NCBI RefSeq assembly: GCF_023700745.1
Contig: NZ_JAMPYG010000014.1
Span: 22,600 to 86,599 of the forward strand
DNA length: 64,000 nt
Direction: 5' to 3'
Origin: Rhodoferax sp.
GTDB lineage: Bacteria; Pseudomonadota; Gammaproteobacteria; Burkholderiales; Burkholderiaceae_C
This document shows positions 18,069 through 26,276 of the stretch, in pieces (position 1 is the stretch's first letter; each line of letters starts with the position of its first letter). A program made the translations under genes and the position numbers. The notes under the pieces are model-generated. The model did not search any database, had not been told where the DNA came from, and saw only the letters and a program-made list of their open reading frames with translations.

Positions 18069-18204
18069 GCGCTGGTTCAAGGTCTGTGTTCGGTATCGGG
18101 CCGGATACGGGCGGTTCGCAATGACGGTCAATGATGCGATTTATCAAGGCCTTTTAGCCGCTAAACGCTACGCTGAAAGCCGCGACCCTTCTGGAAGGCA
18201 CACC

Positions 18205-19974
18205 ATGCAGATCACGCACACCACGCACATCACCGAAGCCATTGCCGACCATGTCTGGCGCACCCGGTACTGCTGGACTGAGGCCGGTCGTGTCCCGGAA
18301 CCTTCGATGGATGCCACCTGGGACCGGGTGGCGATGGCGGTGTCAAAGGCAGAACCGCATCACCGGAATGATTGGCGTGAGCACTTCCGGGCGATTTTGA
18401 GTGACTTCCGTTTTTTGCCGGGCGGCCGCATCCTGGCCGGTGCCGGTACTTCGCGCCACACCACGCTCTTCAATTGCTTTGTGGCCGGGACGCTGGAGGA
18501 TTCGATTCAGGGTATTTTCAACGCCTTGCGCGAAGCCATGATGACGTTGCAGGCGGGGGGCGGTGTCGGGGTCGACTTTTCGACCTTGCGGCCGGCGGGT
18601 TCGCAGGCGGTGGCCAGTGCGGGCGTGGCTTCGGGCCCGGTCTCGTTCATGGGCGTCTGGGAAGCCGCCAATGCCGTGCTCGAATCAAACAACATGCGCC
18701 GGGGGGCCATGATGGCCACGCTGCGCTGCGACCACCCTGACATTGAGGCCTTCATCGAAGCAAAAACTGCAGGTGCTGCCTTGTCCCATTTCAACCTCTC
18801 GGTCGCTATCACGGACGACTTCATGCGGGCTGTCGAAGAGGACAGCCCCTGGCCACTCGTCTTTCCTTTGGGTCAGCACCCCGTTCCTGTGGGCGCTGAG
18901 GTGTGCGAGCGGGTCTGGCCTGGCGACACCACGCCCCAGCTTTGCCTGGTACACCGGCGCATGCCGGCCCGCGCCTTGTGGGACAAGCTACTGGCAGCGC
19001 AACTGGCCTGCGCCGAGCCCGGTGTGTTGTTCATTGACCGCATCAATCGGGCCAACAACCTCTGGTATAGCGAGTGCATTGCCACCACCAATCCCTGCGG
19101 CGAGGTGCCGCTGCCGCCTTATGGTGGCTGCAACCTGGGGTCCATCAATCTGACCCGGTTTGTGCAGGACCCCTTTGCCGAGCACGCCACGCTGGATTGG
19201 GCTGGCCTGAAGGCCGTGGCGGGTATTGCCACACGCTTTCTGGATGATGTGCATGACATCTCTCTGTTGCCGCTCAAGGCCCAGGACAAGGCAGTGCGCA
19301 CCAGCCGCAGAATCGGTCTGGGTATCACCGGCCTGGCCGATATGCTGGTCATGCTGGGTTTGCGCTACGGCTCTCAGGCCAGCCTCGACCTGACACGCGC
19401 CATCATGGGCACCATCCGCGACATGGCCTACCGCACGTCGATCGAAATTGCCAAGGAGAAGGGCGCGTTTCCGGCCTTCGACAAAATCAAATATGGTGCC
19501 AGTCCGTTCGTGCTGGAGCTCTCACATGAACTCCAGGATGCGATTGCCGAGCACGGCATTCGCAACAGCCATTTGCTGGCGGTGGCCCCGGCAGGTGCCA
19601 TCAGCCTGCTCGCCAACCATGTGTCGAGCGGCATCGAACCCATTTTTGCGGTCACGACCACACGCAGCGTGCGCGGGGCCGATGGCCAGGCCGTGACGTT
19701 CCAGGTTGAAGACGCTGCCGCGCGTCAGTACAGGCAGTTGCCTGGATCCCACGCCGCCTTGCCGGCGCACATGGTAACGGTGGTCGACATCAGTCCCGAA
19801 GCACAGTTGCACATGATGGCGGTGGTGCAATCCTGCGTGGACGGCGCGGTTTCCAAAACAGTGCGTCTGCCGCAAAATGCCGGCCCGCTGGACCTTGAAC
19901 TTGTCCTGCTGCAGGCCTGGGAGCTGGGGCTCAAAGGCTGTGCGGTTTACCGCGAGGGCTGCGCCAGCGCGTGA
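18205..19974 (+). CDS. nrdJ: Adenosylcobalamin-dependent (class II) ribonucleotide reductase, short form
   Basis: Reduces ribonucleotides to deoxyribonucleotides with a B12-generated thiyl radical, without oxygen dependence. Active-site elements are present: the Cys in LFNCFVAG, TTNPCGE (radical Cys, Asn and Glu) and GGCNLGSINL. The start at 18205 (MQITHTTHIT) is chosen because GGAAGG lies seven bases upstream, though the frame is open from 18121. The product has about 589 residues and stops just after GLKGCAVYREGCASA, so the C-terminal tail with the swinging cysteine pair found in longer NrdJ proteins is missing. It overlaps the convergent attachment-protein gene by 28 bases. Confidence 0.9.
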   Translation: MQITHTTHITEAIADHVWRTRYCWTEAGRVPEPSMDATWDRVAMAVSKAEPHHRNDWREHFRAILSDFRFLPGGRILAGAGTSRHTTLFNCFVAGTLEDSIQGIFNALREAMMTLQAGGGVGVDFSTLRPAGSQAVASAGVASGPVSFMGVWEAANAVLESNNMRRGAMMATLRCDHPDIEAFIEAKTAGAALSHFNLSVAITDDFMRAVEEDSPWPLVFPLGQHPVPVGAEVCERVWPGDTTPQLCLVHRRMPARALWDKLLAAQLACAEPGVLFIDRINRANNLWYSECIATTNPCGEVPLPPYGGCNLGSINLTRFVQDPFAEHATLDWAGLKAVAGIATRFLDDVHDISLLPLKAQDKAVRTSRRIGLGITGLADMLVMLGLRYGSQASLDLTRAIMGTIRDMAYRTSIEIAKEKGAFPAFDKIKYGASPFVLELSHELQDAIAEHGIRNSHLLAVAPAGAISLLANHVSSGIEPIFAVTTTRSVRGADGQAVTFQVEDAAARQYRQLPGSHAALPAHMVTVVDISPEAQLHMMAVVQSCVDGAVSKTVRLPQNAGPLDLELVLLQAWELGLKGCAVYREGCASA

Positions 19975-20381
19975 TCGATACTCTTTTTCAATTCGAGGCC
20001 GGAGAACTGGGTCAGGTCGCTGGCCACGCTGTGCTGCAGTGCTTTGCTGGCGGCCAGGCTCAGCAGGGGTTTGATTGTGCCCAGCATCGGACTGTTGGCA
20101 ATCAGCACCAGTGAATTGCAACGTTGTGCGGCAACCGCGTCGTTGAGGTAATTGGCCAGTCCATCAGCAAAGTCGGCTCGGGCCTTGTCCTGGGCCTCGG
20201 TGTGGGGCTCGAACTGGGTGCCGGCGTGGCCCGTGCGGCCATGGCCCTTGTTGTCCTCGCCGGTCAGGCGGGTGCGCGGAAATACAAAGTCAGTCAACTC
20301 GGTGAGCGAGTGATCCGAGGCATGCCGTTCGAAACAACGTGCCCGTTCGCCATTGGCAATCAAAATCCAGGTCTTTTCCAT
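19947..20381 (-). CDS. Host attachment family protein
   Basis: A 144-residue protein whose N-terminus KTWILIANGERARCFERH and region TGEDNKGHGRTGHAGTQFEPH match the family first named for Agrobacterium attachment to plant cells. The fold resembles release-factor-like domains and the biochemical role is unsettled. It follows the groEL paralogue by 24 bases on the same strand, so cotranscription with the chaperonin is likely. Its end overlaps the end of nrdJ. Confidence 0.8.
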   Translation of the reverse strand: MEKTWILIANGERARCFERHASDHSLTELTDFVFPRTRLTGEDNKGHGRTGHAGTQFEPHTEAQDKARADFADGLANYLNDAVAAQRCNSLVLIANSPMLGTIKPLLSLAASKALQHSVASDLTQFSGLELKKSIDHALAQPSR

Positions 20382-20405
20382 GATGGTCCTCTGGGTGGGT
20401 TTGGG

Positions 20406-22043
20406 TTAATACATCGAGGCCATACTGCCCTCGGGCAGCTGTGCCTCCGGTTCGGAAGATGGCTTGGGCGCCGTGGCAATCATGCAATCGGTGGTCAGGA
20501 TCAGGCTGGCAATCGACGCTGCGTTTTGCAAGGCCAGCCTTGTCACCTTGGCCGGGTCGATCACCCCCATCTGCAGTAGGTCGCCATAAGTGCGGGTGGC
20601 CGCGTTGTAGCCAAAGGCCGGGTCGGGCGATTCGTCAACCCGGTTCAAAATGACCGATGGCTCGTCGCCCGCGTTGCTCACAATGCGCCGCAAGGGTTCT
20701 TCCACCGCGCGCGTCACCAGGCGGATGCCCGAGGATTCATCCAGCGTGCTGCCACTCAAACTGGTCAGCGATCGGCGCGCCCGCAACAGGGCCACGCCGC
20801 CGCCCGGAACAATGCCTTCTTCAACCGCTGCGCGGGTGGCGTGCAAGGCGTCTTCCACCCGCAGTTTGCGTTCCTTCAGCTCGGTCTCGGTGGCTGCGCC
20901 GACCTTGATCAGGGCCACACCGCCGGACAGCTTGGCGGCCCGCTCGTCGAGCTTTTCGCGGTCGTAGTCACTGTTGGCCTGCTCGCGTTCCTTGCGAATG
21001 GTGGCAATCCTGTCCTTGATGGTCGTGGGCTTGCCGGCGCCCCCGATCAACGTGGTGGTTTCCTTGGTGATTTCGGCACGCGTGGCGCGCCCGAGGTCCG
21101 ACAGCTTGACCTTGGCCAGCGTCAGCCCCACCTCGTCACTCACCACGGTGCCACCGGTCAGTACCGCGATGTCCTGCACCATGGCCTTGCGCCGGTCGCC
21201 AAAACCGGGGGCCTTGACGGCACAGGTACGCAAGGTGCCGCGGATCGTGTTGATGACCAGTGCCGCCAGCGAGTCGTTGTCCAGGTCCTCGGCGATCACC
21301 AGCAGGGGGCGGCCTGCCTTGACGATCTCTTCAAGCAGCGGCAACAGGTCCTTGAGCGACGACAACCGGCCCTCGCACAACAAAATCGCCACATCTTCCA
21401 GCACGGCGCTTTGCCGCTCGGCGTTGTTGATGAAGTAGGGCGACAAAAAGCCCCGGTCAAACTGCATGCCTTCCACCACCTCAAGCACGCTCTCCAGACC
21501 GGAGCCGTCCTCGATCGAGATGGCGCCCTCGCGCCCCACTTTGTCGATGGCGTTGGCCAGCAGGTCGCCAATCGAACGGTCATTGTTGGCCGAAATCGCG
21601 GCCACATGGGCAATCTCCTGCGACGTGGCGCAGGGTCGGGCTATGGTCTTGAGTTCGGCCACCAGGGTGCTGATGGCCAGCTCAATGCCGCGTTTGAGGT
21701 CCATCGGGTTCATGCCGCCAGCGAGGTAGCGCAAGCCTTCCTGGATCATGCCGTGGGCGAGCACGGTGGCGGTGGTGGTGCCGTCGCCGGCCATTTCACT
21801 GGTGCGCGCCGCCACCTCGCGCAGCAGTTGCGCGCCCATGTTTTCAAACGGGTCTTCGAGTTCGATCGACTTGGCCACCAACACACCAGAGTTCACGATC
21901 TGCGGCGGCCCGAAGTCGCGCTCCAGAATCACGGTGCGCCCGCGCGGCCCCAGGGTGACCTTGACGGCTTCGGCCAGCGCGTCCACGCCACTGCGGATTT
22001 TTGCGCGGGCGTCGTCATGGAAAAGGAGTTTTTTGGGGCTCAT
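20406..22043 (-). CDS. groEL: Orphan chaperonin GroEL paralogue
   Basis: A 545-residue chaperonin aligning residue for residue with E. coli GroEL numbering. It keeps [15 protein letters not shown] with Asp87, the substrate-groove leucines near 234-237 and Asp398 in [10 protein letters not shown]. Position 51-52, Lys-Asp in the standard protein (ITKDGVSVA), is Asn-Ser here (IVNSGVLVA), so a residue involved in ATP hydrolysis is lost. The C-terminus is PEGSMASMY instead of the GGM-rich tail. No groES lies next to it, unlike the housekeeping operon, so this is a second, specialised copy. The partner downstream is a host attachment family gene. Confidence 0.93.
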   Translation of the reverse strand: MSPKKLLFHDDARAKIRSGVDALAEAVKVTLGPRGRTVILERDFGPPQIVNSGVLVAKSIELEDPFENMGAQLLREVAARTSEMAGDGTTTATVLAHGMIQEGLRYLAGGMNPMDLKRGIELAISTLVAELKTIARPCATSQEIAHVAAISANNDRSIGDLLANAIDKVGREGAISIEDGSGLESVLEVVEGMQFDRGFLSPYFINNAERQSAVLEDVAILLCEGRLSSLKDLLPLLEEIVKAGRPLLVIAEDLDNDSLAALVINTIRGTLRTCAVKAPGFGDRRKAMVQDIAVLTGGTVVSDEVGLTLAKVKLSDLGRATRAEITKETTTLIGGAGKPTTIKDRIATIRKEREQANSDYDREKLDERAAKLSGGVALIKVGAATETELKERKLRVEDALHATRAAVEEGIVPGGGVALLRARRSLTSLSGSTLDESSGIRLVTRAVEEPLRRIVSNAGDEPSVILNRVDESPDPAFGYNAATRTYGDLLQMGVIDPAKVTRLALQNAASIASLILTTDCMIATAPKPSSEPEAQLPEGSMASMY

Positions 22044-22181
22044 GGTGGTTCCCTTGATCTGTGACCTGGCTTGATGCTAGGACTGAGTCATTGCGTCATG
22101 AATGAGAAATCTCAATGGAGCAGAAGTTAAGCGACTCAAAATAAAGCACGGCTCTGGACAGCCCCAGAAAAGGTGATGACC

Positions 22182-22670
22182 ATGAAAAATTTTTCAATCA
22201 AACTGTTGCGCGGTGCCACTCTGGCATCGATCCTGTTGCTGTGGGGGTGTGCCCTGGAGGTGGAAAACACCAAGGCGGCGGAAGAACTGGCGCGGCTGTC
22301 ACAACCGCCCGGTTCGGTCTATACCGGCTGGCGCGTTTTTCAGGACCGGTGCGCGGGATGCCATGGTGCACCTGCCACCGGCACGGTGACTGCGCCCGAT
22401 CTGTTGCCCATCGTTCGCAACATGGGCCCGCGCCGGTTTGTTGGCCTGGTGCTGATGCGCTACGACTGGAGTCTGCCGGTCGCGCAGGCCGGTGTTGACA
22501 GCGCCGCGCGAGAAGCTCTGATCGAAGGCGTCATGCGGCGCCAGGAGGGTGCGCTCATCATGCCCGAGTGGCAAGGAGAACCCCGGGTGAATGCCCATAT
22601 CATGGATCTTTATGCCTACCTCTCGGCGCGCGCTCAAGGCACGCAGGGCCCAGAGCGCCCGATGCCGTAG
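22182..22670 (+). CDS. Monohaem c-type cytochrome lipoprotein
   Basis: About 162 residues with a lipoprotein signal (ILLLWGCALEV; lipobox Cys near residue 23) and a single haem site CAGCHG at about residues 61-66. The distal Met is probably the one in ALIMPEW. It should be a membrane-tethered periplasmic electron carrier. The start at 22182 has AAAAGG nine bases upstream. Earlier in-frame GTG/ATG codons at 22173 and 22176 lie too close to that site. A truncated relative lies at 32868-33077. Confidence 0.82.
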   Translation: MKNFSIKLLRGATLASILLLWGCALEVENTKAAEELARLSQPPGSVYTGWRVFQDRCAGCHGAPATGTVTAPDLLPIVRNMGPRRFVGLVLMRYDWSLPVAQAGVDSAAREALIEGVMRRQEGALIMPEWQGEPRVNAHIMDLYAYLSARAQGTQGPERPMP

Positions 22671-22708
22671 CGCTGGCCGTGTTGCCAACAAAGACCGGAC
22701 TCATCCCG

Positions 22709-22858
22709 ATGATGATTTTCTGGTGCGTGGTCATGGGGCTTTTGTACATGGGGATGACGCATTACCTCAAGCCCAGGCAAGTCCAGCTGCTCGCCAATGG
22801 TGATCTGCTGATCAATCGGTCACATGACTGGGACGGTGAGGTCCCTTTCAGTCGTTAA
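22709..22858 (+). CDS. Small membrane protein, possibly the N-terminal stub of a retropepsin-like protease
   Basis: A 49-residue ORF with one transmembrane segment (IFWCVVMGLLYMGMTHYL) followed by VQLLANGDLLINRSHDWDGEVPFSR. The pattern of one membrane helix and a short strand with NGDLLINRSHDWDG recalls the beginning of TIGR02281-type aspartic proteases, which would go on to a DTGA active site. Here the frame stops before it. It may be a real small protein or a truncated gene. The similarity is from memory of the family and weak. Confidence 0.35.
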   Translation: MMIFWCVVMGLLYMGMTHYLKPRQVQLLANGDLLINRSHDWDGEVPFSR

Positions 22859-23331
22859 GAGGCAGCACTTGGCGCACCGTGCACTTCCGCCGATAGACGC
22901 GCCAGGACTTGCTCATTTGCTTCCGCCAGGAAACTCGCCAGCGGTCGGTAGTGTTCCACCGTGTCGAACGTCTGCTGCCATACAACCAGCGTAGCGTCAC
23001 CTTGTTGGCGGAGCTCAATTCTGAGGATGAAGTAATGATCATCTGACGGATGTTCGATCTCGACAAGGTGGTCCGGTTCAGCGCGCAGGAGACGATACTC
23101 GTTCGGGTAGTCCTTACCGTCGGGGCCGTGCAGGGTGAGGTACCACTTGCCTCCCGCACGAAAATCAAAATGGTGAATCGTGCTGCTGAAGCCCTCCGGA
23201 CCCCACCATCTGGCAACTCTAAGAGGATCGCGTATTGCGGCGAAGACCTGGGCAGTCGTTGCCTGAATGGTCTTGGTTCTTGCGTCAGTGCGCGCGTTGG
23301 CTGGTTCCATGCTATGTGTTGAGTGATCCAT
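22855..23331 (-). CDS. SRPBCC (AHSA1/START-like) domain protein
   Basis: A 158-residue protein of the AHSA1 branch of the SRPBCC fold. ATTAQVFAAIRDPLRVARWWGPEGF is the characteristic start of the hydrophobic-pocket domain, and QTFDTVEHYRPLASFLAEANEQVLARL its closing helix. Such proteins bind hydrophobic ligands or act in stress responses. No specific substrate can be assigned. It overlaps the end of the small ORF at 22858 by four bases, convergently. Confidence 0.85.
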   Translation of the reverse strand: MDHSTHSMEPANARTDARTKTIQATTAQVFAAIRDPLRVARWWGPEGFSSTIHHFDFRAGGKWYLTLHGPDGKDYPNEYRLLRAEPDHLVEIEHPSDDHYFILRIELRQQGDATLVVWQQTFDTVEHYRPLASFLAEANEQVLARLSAEVHGAPSAAS

Positions 23332-23496
23332 GAATCCCTTGGGCGGTGCTGTGTAGGCGTATCAAGACGACGCGGGCCACAACCCCTGAAGATCAAATGA
23401 AAGTTGCCGCTGGTGCAGATCGACAACAGGTAAATGGTGGAGTTGAAGCGTGCGTACTAGATTTTGCGCTCATGTCAGGTCGGCAACAGCGCATCG

Positions 23497-24216
23497 CTAA
23501 ATTGCCTTCGCAGTGATGTTGATCGTTATGCCGCTGTCCGTGGTCGACATGTTGAACTGGGTAAGGCTCGGTATGCCGCCACCCGTAATGGTGTATGTCA
23601 TGCTCCCCGTTCCCGCCAGAGCGCCCAGGGCGTCGTATATGTTGGTGGTGATCGTCATGTCGAGTGTGTTGTAGGAGCTCCCCGCCGTGGCCAGGTAGGT
23701 GCCCGTTTCACGGCCTGTCAGGATTGCTTTTGTGCTGTCGGTATAACAGGTGAAAACACCCAGGTTGCCAGATTGCCCAACCGAGGCTGTGTCAGGATAA
23801 ACAACCGGGCTGGCGGCCTCGCAGTAACTTCCCGTCGTGCTGTAAGCCAGCGGTTCGTAGGAAAAATTCAGGTAGGAGGTCGAAAAGGAGTTCAGCGGGG
23901 CTGACTGACCGGCAATAGTCAAGGTGCCGTTCACAGTTTCGGTTGTTTGAACGGCTACCGTGCCGTTGAATGTGGTGCTTGTGCCTGCACCAAGGGTGAT
24001 TGTGAGTGAGCCCGTGACCGGGTAGGTGTTGACGCCATCAATGGCGCTGCCGGTGACATTCAGGGTACTTTGAAGGCCGTTCGTGTAGGCGTAAATCAGT
24101 GCGTCTTGCACTGGAAAACTCGTTACAGCGGGGGGTAGCGCATCGCCGCCGCCACCGCATCCGGCCAGCAGTGCCATCGCACTGCACACAAAAGTGGTTT
24201 TGATGAGTTTGAACAT
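23497..24216 (-). CDS. Lipoprotein of unknown function, Ser/Thr/Gly-rich
   Basis: About 239 residues, starting MFKLIKTTFVCSAMALLAGCGGGG: a signal peptide with lipobox LAGC, so the mature protein is an outer or inner membrane lipoprotein. The rest is rich in Thr, Ser and Gly with alternating hydrophobic residues (VTGSLTITLGAGTSTTFNGTVAV), suggesting an all-beta domain. I do not recognise a family. The low-charge composition differs from the neighbours. An in-frame start at 24252 would add residues before the signal peptide and is less likely. Confidence 0.7.
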   Translation of the reverse strand: MFKLIKTTFVCSAMALLAGCGGGGDALPPAVTSFPVQDALIYAYTNGLQSTLNVTGSAIDGVNTYPVTGSLTITLGAGTSTTFNGTVAVQTTETVNGTLTIAGQSAPLNSFSTSYLNFSYEPLAYSTTGSYCEAASPVVYPDTASVGQSGNLGVFTCYTDSTKAILTGRETGTYLATAGSSYNTLDMTITTNIYDALGALAGTGSMTYTITGGGIPSLTQFNMSTTDSGITINITAKAI

Positions 24217-24342
24217 TTTGAATCCTTTTGGTCCTTGCATTTGTAAACTCATGGTAGGGCGGCATCCATTTCAGGTGTTGATAACTCTCATCTCCGGTTT
24301 TCACTAGCGGTCCAAAAATGAAGACGTGCCGTTGGCGCAGAC

Positions 24343-24624
24343 ATGACTCTCGGTAGCGGTGGCCGGTTGAGCAAGTGGTACATTTTCAGCAAAGACAAAC
24401 CCATCTCGCCATCATGCGCGCTATCACCACCTGCTCGAACGAAGCACACAGGGCTGAAGTTGTCCGGCTACAGTTTTGATCCGGCAGCATCCAAAAGCGC
24501 CACACCAAAAGAGATAGCTGATGATTTGGCCGGGCTTGGAATCACCATTACGGATGACACGGTGCGCAAGTATTTGAAGGCAGCGGTAAAGTCCGTACTA
24601 CCCGCAATCCCGCGCAAGTCATAA
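24343..24624 (+). pseudogene. Remnant of a small helix-turn-helix-like hypothetical protein, probable frameshift
   Basis: The last 50 residues (SGYSFDPAASKSATPKEIADDL, DDTVRKYLKAA) look like a short DNA-binding-type domain. Just upstream, another frame encodes ARYHHLLERSTQG and stops at 24455-24457, exactly where the downstream frame would join (GGGCTGAAG). This suggests a one-base loss in a once continuous gene. I recall similar proteins in plasmid or mobile contexts of this group, but that cannot be checked here. Confidence 0.4.
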
Positions 24625-24831
24625 CCCTAAACCGAATTCGGTAATGACCAAACCGAATTGAGTCACATCACGGTTCACATTCCCGAAACTCACTCTCATT
24701 CCCATTCCCGCAACGCTACTCAGCACCGCGGGTCCTTATGAAAGTGAATCGTGAATTTTTAAGACATCGTTCAAGCAAGCAAGGAATTGCTAGATGACAA
24801 GGCCGCTGCGGCAGTGCTGGACAGACTGGGT

Positions 24832-24882
24832 CTAACCACCTGCTCGCACATAAAAGTTGTTGCCGTCCACCAATGTATACAT
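24832..24882 (-). pseudogene. umuC: umuC 5' remnant
   Basis: Directly behind umuD the minus strand reads MYTLVDGNNFYVRAGG and then a stop. MxxLVDGNNFYV is the invariant start of the DNA polymerase V catalytic subunit UmuC. Only about 12 matching codons remain and the rest of the gene (normally over 400 codons) is gone. The junction with unrelated sequence lies near 24845. Confidence 0.75.
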
Positions 24883-24884
24883 GG

Positions 24885-25325
24885 TCAGACCTTGAACTGC
24901 TTGATGGTGCTGGTCACGACTCCCCAGACTTCGATCATCTGGCCTTCTTTGGGCTCGATGTCAGGGAAGGTCGGGTTAGCCGCTTTGAGCTTGGTGCGGC
25001 CCTGACGCTGGTAAAACTGCTGGACCGCGAAGTTACCGTCCACAATGGCCACGACGATGTGCCCGTGTCGAGGCTTGATAGCCCGGTCCACCACCAGGAT
25101 GTCGTTGTCGAAGATGCCTGCTTCCACCATGGACGTGCCACTGGCCCGAAGGAAGTAAGTCGCCTGTGCGTGGGTGACCAGCACCTGGGTCAGGTCAATG
25201 CGCTGGTCACCGAAGTCTTCAGCCGGGGACGGGAAACCGTCACAGACCCGGTTGCGCAGCAGGACAGCCAGAAGCGGTGCGTCGGAAATGGGCACGGGTT
25301 GGGTTGTGGTCACAATACTGGTCAT
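24885..25325 (-). CDS. umuD: UmuD-like S24 peptidase, probably not self-cleaving
   Basis: SOS-induced accessory subunit of translesion polymerase V, about 146 residues. GFPSPAEDF and QRIDLTQVLVTHAQATYFLRASGTSM (nucleophile Ser) match UmuD. However, the lysine of the Ser-Lys dyad, expected right after the valine of DGxFxV, is Gln here (DGNFAVQQF), and the P1 residue of the cleavage site is Asp (CDG). Self-cleavage should therefore fail. The start at 25325 (MTSIV) overlaps a LexA box. A TTG at 25340 is a weaker alternative. Only a stub of umuC follows. Confidence 0.85.
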   Translation of the reverse strand: MTSIVTTTQPVPISDAPLLAVLLRNRVCDGFPSPAEDFGDQRIDLTQVLVTHAQATYFLRASGTSMVEAGIFDNDILVVDRAIKPRHGHIVVAIVDGNFAVQQFYQRQGRTKLKAANPTFPDIEPKEGQMIEVWGVVTSTIKQFKV

Positions 25326-25335
25326 AAACACAGTA
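25316..25335 (-). promoter_or_regulatory. LexA (SOS) box at the umuD start
   Basis: TACTG-N10-CAGTA is a perfect match to the gammaproteobacterial-type SOS box arms (CTG-N10-CAG). It spans the umuD ATG at 25325-25323. On the minus strand TATACT (25337-25332) could serve as the -10, which would put the transcript start at or next to the ATG, giving a leaderless or nearly leaderless message. Confidence 0.8.
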
Positions 25336-25578
25336 TACAAGAACTCTGATGTCGTGATGAACTGTTCACACTATCTGCCTATTTTTTAAGCACGACCGGC
25401 AAAGTCAAGGCAGACGCGGGTTTGCGGGCTTGTCCCAGTGCTTATCCACAGCCCTGCCCACGTATGACAGGGACAAGTTGATGGATAAAACTTTTTAAGT
25501 ATCCAGTCCCGGGAACAGGGACCTACCATGAAACAATTCACCGATGGCGTACCAATCCATTCTTTATAAGGAGTTCCG

Positions 25579-26100
25579 ATGAGTTTCACCCTCCACGACG
25601 CGCTCGTACCTACGTGGCAACAAATTCTCGGCTCGATGACACGCCTGCTGGACAAGGCACAAGCCCACAGCATTGAGCGCAATTTGCCGGATTCGACGCT
25701 CATCGATGCACGGCTCGCCGACGATATGCTTCCATTTGGCTACCAGATCAAGTCCGTAGTCGTGCATTCGGTTGGTGCAATCCAGGGCGTACGTAACGGG
25801 TTGTTTTCGCCAGACCTGTCGCCCTGGCCGGACAGTTTCGCTGGGCTGAAGGATCAAGTCTCCAACGCTGTGACTGCGCTGGAGAAGATCAATCCGAATG
25901 AGATCAATGGCTTTCTCGGGAGAGATATGCGATTTGAAATCGGCGAGCGGCGAATGGACTTCACCGCGGAAAACTTTCTGTTGTCATTCTCCATGCCCAA
26001 CTTTTTCTTTCACGCGACGACCGCTTACGACATCCTTCGCCACAAGGGTTTGACCATCGGCAAACGGGACTTTATAGGAAAGCCTCGCGTGAAATCTTGA
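25579..26100 (+). CDS. DUF1993 family protein
   Basis: A 173-residue soluble protein matching the DUF1993 family (LHDALVPTWQQILGSMTRLLDKA at the start, NFFFHATTAYDILRHKG near the end), a DinB-like four-helix-type family of unknown role. AAGGAG at about 25570-25575 supports the start. The gene stands alone. The preceding 250 bases hold a single DnaA-box-like TTATCCACA (25442-25450) and no other clear element. Confidence 0.82.
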   Translation: MSFTLHDALVPTWQQILGSMTRLLDKAQAHSIERNLPDSTLIDARLADDMLPFGYQIKSVVVHSVGAIQGVRNGLFSPDLSPWPDSFAGLKDQVSNAVTALEKINPNEINGFLGRDMRFEIGERRMDFTAENFLLSFSMPNFFFHATTAYDILRHKGLTIGKRDFIGKPRVKS

Positions 26101-26276
26101 TTGACTGGACCGCAAGCGAGAGAGCCTCGGCATCGTGGCAGCCTGTGACAGGTTCAACGATGTGCAGTGAGGTGGTTACCATCATCGAATGTGCAGCTAC
26201 CAAGCCATCAAGGAACGCGCTCTAGACATTAGTTGCGGCGATGTGTCATGGGTCATATTGCTTCCCGCGACAGAAA

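Noticed and set aside
17833..18204. Cobalamin riboswitch ahead of the B12-dependent reductase gene
   Set aside because: I looked for the B12-box pattern and conserved stems and saw only the operators and a REP-like repeat.
20841..22064. 407-codon open frame on the plus strand inside groEL
   Set aside because: Antisense to a strongly conserved chaperonin, with no recognisable motif; a shadow.
25442..25450. TTATCCACA, a perfect DnaA-box-like nonamer
   Set aside because: It is single, without further boxes, an AT-rich unwinding element, dnaA/dnaN or a rep gene nearby, so it does not support a replication origin.
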